From Aeromonas bestiarum (GTDB taxonomy: Bacteria; Pseudomonadota; Gammaproteobacteria; Enterobacterales; Aeromonadaceae): 64,000 bases of DNA. The stretch spans positions 1 to 64,000 of the forward strand of contig NZ_CDDA01000010.1 in the NCBI RefSeq assembly GCF_000819745.1, written 5' to 3'. Both the position numbers and the translations under genes were made by a program. The first letter of the stretch is position 1, and every line of letters begins with the position of its first letter. Under the pieces are notes generated by a model. The model worked only from the letters and a program-made list of their open reading frames with translations, searched no databases and was not told the DNA's origin. Positions 21,964 to 29,937 of this stretch are shown piece by piece.

Positions 21964-23013
21964 TCAGTCAGACAAGTTCTGACAAGCCAGCCGCTTCCCT
22001 TGCTGGTGGCTGTCACGGGCCAGATCCAGCAGCGCCATCACCGCCAGTGCCTCGCTGGCCGGCACCGGATTCTCTCCCTCCCCCTTGATGGCGGCGCAGA
22101 CGCCGCGATAGTAGGCGCCATAATCCCCGCCCTCACCGACCACAGTCTGCTGCTGGAGCTGACCATCCCGAATGCGGCTGAGCTGGCCGGGTTCGCTGTC
22201 GAGGCCCCAGTCCGCCGCCGGTGGCCGCTTGCCGAGCTTGAGCTGATCTTCCTGCACATCCATGCCGAACTTGATAAACGAGCCTTCACTGCCGTGGATG
22301 ACGAAACGGGGCATGGTGGCCGACACCAGACAGCTGCCGTGCAATATCACTCTCAACTCGCCATAGCCCAGCACCAGGTGGAAGTAGTCATCCGCCAGGG
22401 CGCCTGGGCGCTGCTGCGCCAAATCCGCCTGCAGCCAGTCCGGTTGGCCGAACAGTTGCAACGCCTGATCCAGAATGTGGGGACCGAGATCGAACCACAG
22501 ACCCGAGCCCGGGCCGCCCGCCTCGCGCCAGCGCTGGCGCACTTGTGGACGATAGCGATCGAAGTGGGATTCAAATTGGGCGATCTGCCCCAGGGCACCT
22601 TCTGCCAGCAGGCGGCGTACGGTGAGAAAGTCTCCGTCCCAGCGCCGGTTGTGAAAGATGCTGAGCAGCCGCTGCTGCTTCCCGGCCAGCTCCACCAGGG
22701 CCTTCGCCTCGGCCAGATCCAGCGCGAACGGCTTGTCGATCACCACGTGCTTGCCGGCCAGCAACGCCTGACGGGCTATGGGGGCATGGGTATCGTTCGG
22801 TGTGGCGATCACCACCAGATCGACGTTCGGATCGGCCAGCACCTGCTCCAGCGAGCCGACCCGGCAACCGGGCAGTTCGGCCTGCACCTTGGCGGCATCC
22901 CGGCTCACTACCCAACCGAGGGAGAGCCCCGGAGTGCTGGTCAGGAAGGGGGCGTGAAAAGTCTGGCCTGCGAAGCCATAGCCCACCAGGGCGGCGTTGA
23001 GAGTCTGGCTCAT
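21964..23013 (-). CDS. ydgJ: Gfo/Idh/MocA-family oxidoreductase (YdgJ-like)
   Basis: A 349-residue NAD(P)-dependent oxidoreductase. The Rossmann motif GYGFAGQTFHAPFL opens it, and the family motif GKHVVIDKPFALDLAEA holds the conserved Lys-Pro. Strings such as LLSIFHNRRWDGDFLTVRRLLAEGALG and FESHFDRYRPQVRQRWRE match E. coli YdgJ closely. The physiological substrate of YdgJ is not established; sugar or inositol derivatives are usual for the superfamily. A Bcr/CflA exporter lies upstream on the same strand, 102 bp away, with a GC hairpin between (23072-23090). Confidence 0.88.
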   Translation of the reverse strand: MSQTLNAALVGYGFAGQTFHAPFLTSTPGLSLGWVVSRDAAKVQAELPGCRVGSLEQVLADPNVDLVVIATPNDTHAPIARQALLAGKHVVIDKPFALDLAEAKALVELAGKQQRLLSIFHNRRWDGDFLTVRRLLAEGALGQIAQFESHFDRYRPQVRQRWREAGGPGSGLWFDLGPHILDQALQLFGQPDWLQADLAQQRPGALADDYFHLVLGYGELRVILHGSCLVSATMPRFVIHGSEGSFIKFGMDVQEDQLKLGKRPPAADWGLDSEPGQLSRIRDGQLQQQTVVGEGGDYGAYYRGVCAAIKGEGENPVPASEALAVMALLDLARDSHQQGKRLACQNLSD

Positions 23014-23071
23014 CCGGTTTTCTCCACGGGTCTGTCATTAGGGTCAGGCGAGGTATCGCCTGCAAAAGAGA

Positions 23072-23090
23072 AGGGGGCTCATGGCCCCCT
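23072..23090 (-). terminator. Hairpin between the exporter and ydgJ
   Basis: AGGGGGC / GCCCCCT stem with a 5-nt loop. On the minus strand it is followed only by TTCTCTTTT, so termination may be partial. Confidence 0.55.
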
Positions 23091-23115
23091 GAGTGTGCCC
23101 ATCAGAGCACAGGAT

Positions 23116-24279
23116 TTATTGCAAACACAAGCGCCGGCCCTGCCGGGTCAACAGCAGCAACAGCGGCGGCAACAGCAGCCACATGTGCAGCGCCAGCTGA
23201 TTGAGCGGATCCGGCATCAACCAACCAGTGATCCCCACCAGGGCGCCAGAGCCGCTCATCTGGAACAGACCGAGCAGGGCCGCCGCCGTCCCGGCGCAGT
23301 GGCCGAAGGGAGCCAGTGCCATGCCGGCTGCCGCCCCCAGCACCATGGCAAAGCCGATGCTGGAGAAGAACACGGGCCCCATCATGGCCAGCGGATGCTC
23401 GACGTGCTGCACCAGGGTCAGTGCTATGGCCGACAGCGTGATCACCAGCAGGCCGATGCGCAGCGTGCGTCTCGGCCCCACTCTGGCGATGAAGCGGGGC
23501 GCCAGGAAGCAGGCCAGTATGTTCAGCGCCGCATTGGCGGTGAACCAGTAGCTGAAGCCGCTCATGTCCAGCCCCAGCTTCACCATCAGCTGCACTGGCG
23601 CAGCCGTGACATAGGCCAGGATCACCGCCATCGCCAACATGCAAAGAGAGGCGTTGAACAGGAAGCTCGGGGAGCGCAGCACAGGGCTGTAGCGGGACCA
23701 GCTGATGAGCGGGCCGCTGCTGCTGGTCTCGTCCGGGCGGGTCTCCGGCATGCGCCACAGCAGCCAGCTGCCGACGACGACCGCATAACCGGCCATGAAC
23801 CAGAAGTTGGCAGACCAGCCAGCCTTGGCGGTGAGCCAGCCGCCGAGCAGCGGCGCCAGCGCAGGAATGAAGCAGATGGCGCCGTTCAGGTAGGAGATCA
23901 TCTGGCCGCTCTTCTTGGGGCCATAGCTGTCACGCACCACAGAGAAGGCAGCGACCGAGGTGGCACAGGCACCGAAGCCTTGCAGCACCCGCGCCAGCAT
24001 CAGCTCACCCAGGCTGGCGGCAAAACCGGCCGCCAGTGCGCTCAGGCCGTAGAGCAGCACGCCGCCCAGAGCGATGGGCTTGCGGCCATAACGGTCGGCG
24101 AGCGGCCCTACCAGCAGTTGCCCCAGTCCCATGCTGAACAGGAACCAGGTGATGGTGCCCTGCATCAGGGTCGCTTCGGCACCGAGCTGCTCGGCCATCT
24201 GCGGGATGGCGGGCAGGTAGATGTCAATGGCCAATGGACTGAACAGCACCAGCAGGACAAGCAGAAGAATCAATGGCAT
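23116..24279 (-). CDS. Bcr/CflA-family multidrug exporter
   Basis: A 387-residue MFS drug:H+ antiporter with 12 predicted helices. It shows the family start LFSPLAIDIYLPAIPQMAEQLG, the MFS loop motif GPLADRYGRKPIALGG, and the drug-exporter motif C region (GAICFIPALAPLLGGWL). Bcr-type exporters extrude bicyclomycin, sulfonamides or chloramphenicol; the actual substrate is unknown. It is transcribed toward ydgJ and divergent from rdgB. Confidence 0.9.
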   Translation of the reverse strand: MPLILLLVLLVLFSPLAIDIYLPAIPQMAEQLGAEATLMQGTITWFLFSMGLGQLLVGPLADRYGRKPIALGGVLLYGLSALAAGFAASLGELMLARVLQGFGACATSVAAFSVVRDSYGPKKSGQMISYLNGAICFIPALAPLLGGWLTAKAGWSANFWFMAGYAVVVGSWLLWRMPETRPDETSSSGPLISWSRYSPVLRSPSFLFNASLCMLAMAVILAYVTAAPVQLMVKLGLDMSGFSYWFTANAALNILACFLAPRFIARVGPRRTLRIGLLVITLSAIALTLVQHVEHPLAMMGPVFFSSIGFAMVLGAAAGMALAPFGHCAGTAAALLGLFQMSGSGALVGITGWLMPDPLNQLALHMWLLLPPLLLLLTRQGRRLCLQ

Positions 24280-24515
24280 CAGTCACCTCAAGCCGTAAGG
24301 GAAAATCGATTGGGGCGCGAGTCTACTGACTCACAGTAATGAATTGAAATGGTATTTAATCACTTTGGTTATTCCTATACGGAAACATGTAAGTTGTTCG
24401 CATCTCCACCGGGGCCACAGGAGTGGCAAGCCAGGGCGGTATTGAGGGCAATTGGCGCTTTTACTCAAGGCGTGCCCCGCATAGAATGCGCAGATTATTT
24501 TTGCGGAGGTGCTCG

Positions 24516-25112
24516 ATGAACAAGCTTGTCCTGGCAACAGGTAACCAGAAAAAGGTGAAGGAATTGGCCGCCATGCTGGCCGATATGAAGATCCAGGTGA
24601 TCCCACAGAGCGAGTTTGCTGTGCCTGATGCCGAAGAGACAGGCACCACCTTCGTCGAGAATGCCATCATCAAGGCCCGCCACGCCGCCCGCATCACGGG
24701 TCTGCCCGCCGTCGCCGACGATTCGGGTCTGGAAGTGGATCTGCTGCACGGTCGCCCCGGCGTCTACTCCGCCCGCTTCGCCGGCGAGCATGCCAGCGAC
24801 AAGGATAACATCGAGAAGCTGCTGGCCGAGCTCAAAGGCGCCCCCGATTACCTCAAGAGCGCCCGCTTCTGGTGCGTGCTGGTCTACATGCGCCACGCCG
24901 ACGATCCCACCCCCATCATTTGCCAGGCGAGCTGGGAGGGGATGATCATCGACGAACCCCGCGGTCAGCACGGCTTTGGCTATGATCCCGTGTTCTTCGT
25001 GCCCGACCATGACTGCACCTCGGCCCAGATGCCGAGCGAGCTGAAAAACCAGCTCAGCCATCGCGGCCAGGCGCTGGCCAGGCTGAAAGCCGCGCTGGCT
25101 GCGACTCACTGA
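24516..25112 (+). CDS. rdgB: Non-canonical purine NTP pyrophosphatase RdgB
   Basis: A 198-residue HAM1-family enzyme that hydrolyses dITP, ITP and XTP to monophosphates and so keeps deaminated purines out of DNA and RNA. Motifs LATGNQKKVKEL, ENAIIKARHAA, ADDSGLEVDLLHGRPGVYSARFAG and GFGYDPVFFVP are intact. The start is at 24516, with GGAGG before it. Length equals E. coli (197). It precedes hemW as in E. coli, but a terminator lies between them. Confidence 0.97.
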   Translation: MNKLVLATGNQKKVKELAAMLADMKIQVIPQSEFAVPDAEETGTTFVENAIIKARHAARITGLPAVADDSGLEVDLLHGRPGVYSARFAGEHASDKDNIEKLLAELKGAPDYLKSARFWCVLVYMRHADDPTPIICQASWEGMIIDEPRGQHGFGYDPVFFVPDHDCTSAQMPSELKNQLSHRGQALARLKAALAATH

Positions 25113-25152
25113 GTTCGTAGCCCCTCACCAATCAAGCATTGTCATCTACAAT

Positions 25153-25181
25153 GGGGGCCGTCAGCCCCCGTTTTTATTTTT
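25153..25181 (+). terminator. rdgB terminator
   Basis: GGGGGC / GCCCCC stem with a 5-nt loop and TTTTTATTTTT. It ends just 17 bp before the hemW start, so hemW either depends on readthrough or has a promoter overlapping it. Confidence 0.8.
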
Positions 25182-25197
25182 GATTATTGGAAGCCCC

Positions 25198-26343
25198 ATG
25201 CTGCAACTGCCGCCCCTCTCCCTCTATATCCATGTGCCCTGGTGCGTCCAGAAGTGCCCCTACTGCGACTTCAACTCCCACGCCCAGAAAGGGGAGCTGC
25301 CTCACCTCGAGTACGTGGCCGCCCTGCTGGAGGATCTGGATCAGGATCTGAAGTGGGCCCAGGGGCGTCCGCTCTCCTCCATCTTTATCGGTGGCGGCAC
25401 CCCCAGCCTGCTGAGCGTCCAGGCCATGCAAACCCTGCTGGACGGGGTGCGCGCCCGTATCGCGCTGACCCCGGATTGCGAGATCACCATGGAGGCCAAC
25501 CCGGGCACGGTTGAGGCGGACAAGTTCGCCGGCTTCCAGCGGGCGGGCATCAACCGCATCTCCATCGGGGTGCAGAGCTTCCAGCAAGAAAAACTGACCC
25601 GGCTCGGCCGCATCCACGGCCCCGAAGAGGCGCGTAAGGCCGCCGAACTGGCCCACGCCATCGCACTGCCCACCTTCAACCTGGATCTGATGCACGGCCT
25701 GCCGGATCAGAGCCTGGACGACGCCCTCTATGACCTGCAGCAGGCCATCGACTGCGCACCGCCGCATCTCTCCTGGTATCAGCTCACCATAGAGCCGAAC
25801 ACGGCCTTTGCCTCCAAGCCGCCCACCCTGCCGGAGGATGACACCCTGTGGGACATCTACGAGCAGGGCCACGCCATGCTCACCGCCCAGGGCTATCAGC
25901 AGTACGAGATCTCGGCCTATGCCAAGGCGGGCTATCAGTGCCGCCACAACCTCAACTACTGGCGCTTCGGCGATTATCTCGGGATCGGCTGCGGCGCCCA
26001 CGGCAAGATGACGGATCTGGCCTCCGGCCAGATACTGCGCAGCGCCAAGGTGAAGCACCCGAAAGGCTATCTGGATCCCGCACGTTCTTATCTGGACAAG
26101 CAGTGGCAGGTGAGCGAGGACGAACTACCGCTGGAGTACTTCATGAACCGGTTCAGGTTGTTCGAGCCAGCCCCCAAGGTGGAGTTCGAGGCTTACACCG
26201 GCCTGGGCCTGGAGCGGGTGGAGACTATGCTGGCGATTGCCCAGACCAAGGAGCTGATCGAGGATCTCGGCGACAGCTGGCAGCTGACGGCCCTCGGCCA
26301 TCGCTATCTGAATGTGCTGCTCGAGCTATTTATGGACGAGTAA
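25198..26343 (+). CDS. hemW: Heme chaperone HemW (radical SAM, CPO-like)
   Basis: A 381-residue radical-SAM protein. The cluster motif CVQKCPYCDF (CxxxCxxC) lies near residue 18, and GGGTPSLL and the HemN-type C-terminal domain follow. HemW binds and transfers heme and is not a true coproporphyrinogen oxidase, although often annotated as one. ATG 25198 was chosen because it gives the family N-terminus (LPPLSLYIHVPWC). Conserved neighbour of rdgB. Confidence 0.95.
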   Translation: MLQLPPLSLYIHVPWCVQKCPYCDFNSHAQKGELPHLEYVAALLEDLDQDLKWAQGRPLSSIFIGGGTPSLLSVQAMQTLLDGVRARIALTPDCEITMEANPGTVEADKFAGFQRAGINRISIGVQSFQQEKLTRLGRIHGPEEARKAAELAHAIALPTFNLDLMHGLPDQSLDDALYDLQQAIDCAPPHLSWYQLTIEPNTAFASKPPTLPEDDTLWDIYEQGHAMLTAQGYQQYEISAYAKAGYQCRHNLNYWRFGDYLGIGCGAHGKMTDLASGQILRSAKVKHPKGYLDPARSYLDKQWQVSEDELPLEYFMNRFRLFEPAPKVEFEAYTGLGLERVETMLAIAQTKELIEDLGDSWQLTALGHRYLNVLLELFMDE

Positions 26344-26394
26344 AGACGGGTTCACAATCTTGCTGTAAGACAGTGAGCCAGAACCATCGAATAG

Positions 26395-26433
26395 AAAAAC
26401 AATCGGGGCGCCATTGGCGCCCCGATTGTTTTT
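26395..26433. terminator. Bidirectional terminator between hemW and arfA
   Basis: A perfect 18-bp stem (AAAAACAATCGGGGCGCC and its complement) with an ATT loop and T-runs both ways, between convergent genes. Confidence 0.95.
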
Positions 26434-26459
26434 ACTTCCTGCCTACGGCAGAAACCCGC

Positions 26460-26678
26460 TCAGCAGCAGACGCTCATCATCTGCTGTTGGCCGGGCTCCC
26501 ACCGCTTGCCGTGCTTGGCCTTGCGCTGATAACTGCCCTTGCCCTTCTTGCTGGGCTCAACCCTTGCCTGGAACAGGGGGGAGGTCACCAATGCCTTGAG
26601 GTGATTGTCCTGGATGACCCCGCGTTGATGATCGTGAGCGGGCTCTGTGGTGGCGATAGCCACCTTCTGCTTGGCCAT
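26460..26678 (-). CDS. arfA: Alternative ribosome-rescue factor ArfA
   Basis: A 72-residue basic protein, the same length as E. coli ArfA. The core DNHLKALVTSPLFQARVEPSKKGKGSYQRKAKHGKRW aligns with E. coli DNAIEALLHDPLFRQRV... KKGKGSYMRKGKHG. ArfA enters ribosomes stalled on non-stop mRNA and recruits RF2 when trans-translation fails. GGAG precedes the ATG. In E. coli the arfA message is cut by RNase III within the ORF, so its own product is made from a non-stop mRNA; here a hairpin covers the last nine codons and the stop (26461-26489), consistent with the same control. Confidence 0.88.
   Translation of the reverse strand: MAKQKVAIATTEPAHDHQRGVIQDNHLKALVTSPLFQARVEPSKKGKGSYQRKAKHGKRWEPGQQQMMSVCC
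26461..26489 (-). promoter_or_regulatory. Hairpin at the end of the arfA ORF
   Basis: On the mRNA strand CAACAGCAGA pairs with TCTGCTGCTG around a 9-nt loop, with one G-U pair. It spans exactly the codons for QQQMMSVCC and stop. Candidate RNase III or early-termination site. Confidence 0.65.
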
Positions 26679-26812
26679 ATCGGCTCCTTTGCGATGACTG
26701 ACTCTCGTAAGCGATTGTTCAACGCCTGGCCGAAGTGGATCCCACGGTGGCGAAAAACGCGCCGATTGTGCGCCTCCCCGAAGCCGAGTGCAAGCGGGGG
26801 TGGCGCAAGGAT

Positions 26813-27379
26813 TCAGGCGGCGGGCGGCAAGGATCCCGGCCGGTAGACGACCCGCACCAGACCACTCGGCAGCAGAGTGCTGGAGACGGGGTTGAGGCCG
26901 CCGGGCAGGGTGCCCGCAAACAGCGGCACGCCAGCGCCCAGGGTGACCGGCACCCAGAACAGGGTCAGCTCGTCGACAAGCCCGGCTTGCAGGCCCTGGC
27001 GCACCAGATTGCCGCCGTCCAGATAGAGGTGGCGCGCGCCCTCCTGCCACAGCTCGCTCAGTACCTGCGCCAGGGCGCCTTGCCGGAAAGAGACGTTCAC
27101 AGCCGGCTCGGCCGGCCTGTGGGTCAGCACCACCACCGGCTTGTCGCCGTAGGGCCACTCAGGGAAGGCGCGCACGACATCGAAGGTGTTGCGCCCCATC
27201 AGCAGTGCATCCGCGCCCGCCATCAGGGCGTTGTAGCCGGTCTCCTCCCGCGAGTCACTGGAAAAGGGGGTCAGCCAGTCGAGACTGTCCCCCTCCCCGG
27301 CGATGAAGCCGTCGAGGGAGAGCGCCAGGAAGGCGGAGATCCGTGGGCGCTGCTTGGTGCTGATAGATTCAGTGCTCAT
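26813..27379 (-). CDS. RibD C-terminal / dihydrofolate-reductase-like protein
   Basis: A 188-residue protein with the RibD-C reductase fold: ISAFLALSLDGFIAGEGDSLDWL at the N-terminus, ALLMGRNTFDVV, and HLYLDGGNLVRQGLQAGLVDELTLFWVPVTLGAGVPLF. Family members are NADPH-dependent reductases of mostly unknown substrate, not the folate enzyme itself. Its ATG (27379) overlaps the end of zntR by 11 bp, so it is likely co-translated with that regulator. The reason for pairing with a metal regulator is not clear. Confidence 0.8.
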   Translation of the reverse strand: MSTESISTKQRPRISAFLALSLDGFIAGEGDSLDWLTPFSSDSREETGYNALMAGADALLMGRNTFDVVRAFPEWPYGDKPVVVLTHRPAEPAVNVSFRQGALAQVLSELWQEGARHLYLDGGNLVRQGLQAGLVDELTLFWVPVTLGAGVPLFAGTLPGGLNPVSSTLLPSGLVRVVYRPGSLPPAA

Positions 27380-27806
27380 GATCGTGATGCTCGTGGCGGG
27401 ACGGGGCTCCGGACTCCAGCGTCTCGAGGATGGCGCAGTGCTCCGCCGAGCGCGGGCCGCCACAGCAGATGTTGGAGAGCTCGCGCAGGTTCTCGCGAAA
27501 GCGGGTCAGCTCCATGATCTTCTGCTCCACCTGGGCCAGCTTGGTGTCGGCCACCGCCTTCACCTCCTGACAGGTGACTTTGGCCTTGTTGGTATCCAGA
27601 TCCAGCAGCTCACCTATGTCGGCAAGGGAGAAGCCCACCGACTTGGCACGTATGATGAACTCCAGTCGCCGCCTGTCCTGCTCGCCATAGAGGCGGTAAC
27701 CGGACTCGTTGCGGATCCCGGGCGAGATGAGGCCGTTCTTCTCGTAAAAACGCAGGGTATCCGCCTTTACCCCGCACGCCTTGGCCAATTCCCCGATCCG
27801 ATACAT
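27369..27806 (-). CDS. zntR: MerR-family zinc-responsive regulator ZntR
   Basis: A 145-residue MerR-type activator. MYRIGELAKACGVKADTLRFYEKNGLI is the DNA-binding domain, RRRLEFIIRAKSVGFSLADI the following helix pair. The metal loop keeps ZntR-type Cys and His residues: TCQEVK, NICCGG and AEHCAILE. The C-terminus adds a His/Asp tail (HEHHDHEH) not present in E. coli ZntR, which could buffer zinc. In E. coli ZntR switches on the zntA zinc/lead/cadmium exporter; no zntA is in this window. Downstream it overlaps a RibD-C-like gene. Confidence 0.88.
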   Translation of the reverse strand: MYRIGELAKACGVKADTLRFYEKNGLISPGIRNESGYRLYGEQDRRRLEFIIRAKSVGFSLADIGELLDLDTNKAKVTCQEVKAVADTKLAQVEQKIMELTRFRENLRELSNICCGGPRSAEHCAILETLESGAPSRHEHHDHEH

Positions 27807-28227
27807 GCCCTCTCCCCCATTGGATTTGCCGTTCAAAAAACCGGAACCCACTATCGCCCCTTTGCCAATGGATTGCCAGCCAGGGGCAGAAAACGGGCAA
27901 GCAAAAGGTGCCGCGGTCACTTTTTTTCCATCAAAACACTGAAAAGACAAACGTTTCACAAAAAACCACCAGAAAACGTTTAACACCGCACCAGACAAGG
28001 CTTTGTCACCTTAAAAAATCCACCACAGCTCACATTTTTTGTGTAGAATACGCGCCCACAAGAGAGCGTCGCGTCAAGCGGGCATTTCCTAAAACACGTT
28101 TGCCAACAGCAGGTCTTTTTGGCGAGAGTGGTTTGCGAAATCCCCCACTTCCATTTATTTGGGGACTCTCTGTGTTGAGCCTCGTCTCCCATGGAACGGT
28201 CCCCGTTATGCTGAGGACGATAGTGTG
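27807..28227. other. Intergenic region upstream of purH
   Basis: No gene recognised. It holds two strong PurR-like boxes (27945-27960 and 27970-27985), a weaker one at about 28090-28105, and a possible -10 TAGAAT at 28044-28049. The long 5' leader from that -10 to purH would be about 170 nt. Confidence 0.6.
27945..27985. promoter_or_regulatory. Paired PurR-like operators
   Basis: AGACAAACGTTTCACA and CAGAAAACGTTTAACA, centres 25 bp apart, both carry the AAACGTTT core of the PurR box. They precede purHD, a known PurR target in E. coli. Confidence 0.7.
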
Positions 28228-29820
28228 ATGGAACAAGCTCGACCCATTCGCCGTGCACTGCTGAGTGTGTCTGACAAGACTGGCATCCTGGAATTTGCCA
28301 AGGCACTCAACGAACGTGGCGTGGCCTTGCTCTCCACCGGCGGCACCGCCAAGCTGCTCGCCGATGCGGGTCTGCCGGTGACCGAGGTCTCCGACTACAC
28401 GGGTTTCCCCGAGATGATGGATGGCCGGGTCAAGACCCTGCATCCCAAGGTCCACGGTGGCATTCTCGGTCGTCGCGATCAAGATGACGCCATCATGGCC
28501 CAGCACGCTATCTCCCCCATCGACATGGTTGTCGTCAACCTCTACCCCTTCGCCGCGACCGTGGCCAAAGCGGGCTGCACCCTGGCCGATGCGGTCGAGA
28601 ACATCGACATCGGCGGCCCGACCATGGTTCGCTCCGCCGCCAAGAACCACAAAGACGTAGCCATAGTCGTCAAGGCAGCCGACTACGCGCGCGTGATCGC
28701 CGAGATGGATGCCAACGGCAACAGCCTGCAGCTTGCTACCCGTTTTGACCTTGCCATCGCCGCCTTCGAGCACACAGCCGCCTATGATGGCATGATCGCC
28801 AACTACTTCGGCACCATGGTGCCTAGCTATGGTGACAACAAGGAAGGCGACGCCGAGTCCCGTTTCCCGCGCACCTTCAACAGCCAGTTCATCAAGAAGC
28901 AGGACATGCGCTACGGCGAAAACAGCCATCAGGCTGCCGCCTTCTATGCCGAAGAGCAGGCCGCATCGGGCTCAGTCGCAAGCAGCCAACAGCTGCAGGG
29001 CAAGGCGCTCTCCTACAACAACATCGCCGATACCGATGCTGCGCTGGAGTGCGTGAAGGAGTTCAGCGAGCCGGCCTGCGTCATCGTCAAGCATGCCAAT
29101 CCCTGCGGCGTGGCCATAGGTGACGACCTGCTGACGGCCTACGAGCGCGCCTACCAGACCGATCCCACCTCGGCGTTTGGCGGCATCATAGCCTTCAACC
29201 GCGAACTGGATGGGGCTACCGCCGCCGCCATAGTCGCCCGCCAGTTCGTGGAAGTGATCATAGCCCCGAGCGTCAGCCAGGCAGCCCGTGACGCCGTTTC
29301 CAACAAGCAGAACGTGCGCCTGCTCGAGTGCGGCCAGTGGACTGCGCCGGCTCAGGGCTTTGACCTCAAGCGGGTCAACGGCGGCCTGCTGGTGCAGGAG
29401 CGGGATCTTGGCATGATGACCCAGGGCGACCTGAAGGTGGTCAGCAAGCGCCAACCGACCGAGGCCGAGCTGAAAGACCTGCTGTTCTGCTGGAAAGTGG
29501 CCAAGTTCGTCAAATCCAACGCCATCGTCTACGCCAAAGAGGGCCAGACCATAGGGGTCGGCGCCGGCCAGATGAGCCGGGTCTACTCCGCCAAGATCGC
29601 CGGCATCAAGGCCGAGGATGAAGGGCTGACGGTGGCGGGCTCCGTCATGGCCTCCGATGCCTTCTTCCCGTTCCGCGATGGCATAGATGCCGCAGCGGCC
29701 GCCGGCATCGCCTGCGTCATCCAGCCGGGTGGCTCGATGCGCGATCAGGAGGTGATCGACGCCGCCGACGAACACGGCATGACAATGGTGTTCACCAACA
29801 TGCGCCATTTCCGTCACTGA
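28228..29820 (+). CDS. purH: Bifunctional AICAR formyltransferase / IMP cyclohydrolase
   Basis: A 530-residue enzyme that performs the last two steps of IMP synthesis. The N-terminal MGS-like IMP cyclohydrolase domain ([29 protein letters not shown]) is followed by the AICAR transformylase domain ([37 protein letters not shown]). E. coli PurH has 529 residues. The start follows from the conserved [17 protein letters not shown]. It is the first gene of a purHD unit, with an intercistronic hairpin before purD. Confidence 0.98.
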   Translation: MEQARPIRRALLSVSDKTGILEFAKALNERGVALLSTGGTAKLLADAGLPVTEVSDYTGFPEMMDGRVKTLHPKVHGGILGRRDQDDAIMAQHAISPIDMVVVNLYPFAATVAKAGCTLADAVENIDIGGPTMVRSAAKNHKDVAIVVKAADYARVIAEMDANGNSLQLATRFDLAIAAFEHTAAYDGMIANYFGTMVPSYGDNKEGDAESRFPRTFNSQFIKKQDMRYGENSHQAAAFYAEEQAASGSVASSQQLQGKALSYNNIADTDAALECVKEFSEPACVIVKHANPCGVAIGDDLLTAYERAYQTDPTSAFGGIIAFNRELDGATAAAIVARQFVEVIIAPSVSQAARDAVSNKQNVRLLECGQWTAPAQGFDLKRVNGGLLVQERDLGMMTQGDLKVVSKRQPTEAELKDLLFCWKVAKFVKSNAIVYAKEGQTIGVGAGQMSRVYSAKIAGIKAEDEGLTVAGSVMASDAFFPFRDGIDAAAAAGIACVIQPGGSMRDQEVIDAADEHGMTMVFTNMRHFRH

Positions 29821-29827
29821 TGGGTCA

Positions 29828-29850
29828 GGGTCGCCGCTGGCGGCCCTTTT
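29828..29850 (+). terminator. Intercistronic hairpin between purH and purD
   Basis: GGGTCGCC / GGCGGCCC stem (one G-U pair) followed by TTTTGTTGT. Probably partial termination, leaving purD at a lower level. Confidence 0.6.
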
Positions 29851-29937
29851 GTTGTCTCTTTTCCACTGACTATTTTCAACCGGCGACGCGCCATCTGCGG
29901 GCCGAGTCGGTTACCACGAATAGAAGCGAGCGATACG

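Noticed and set aside
21943-24339. 798-codon open frame on the plus strand
   Set aside because: It lies antisense to ydgJ and the Bcr/CflA exporter, which have clear family motifs. Long shadow frames are expected at this GC content, and the translation is His/Gln/Arg-rich without domains.
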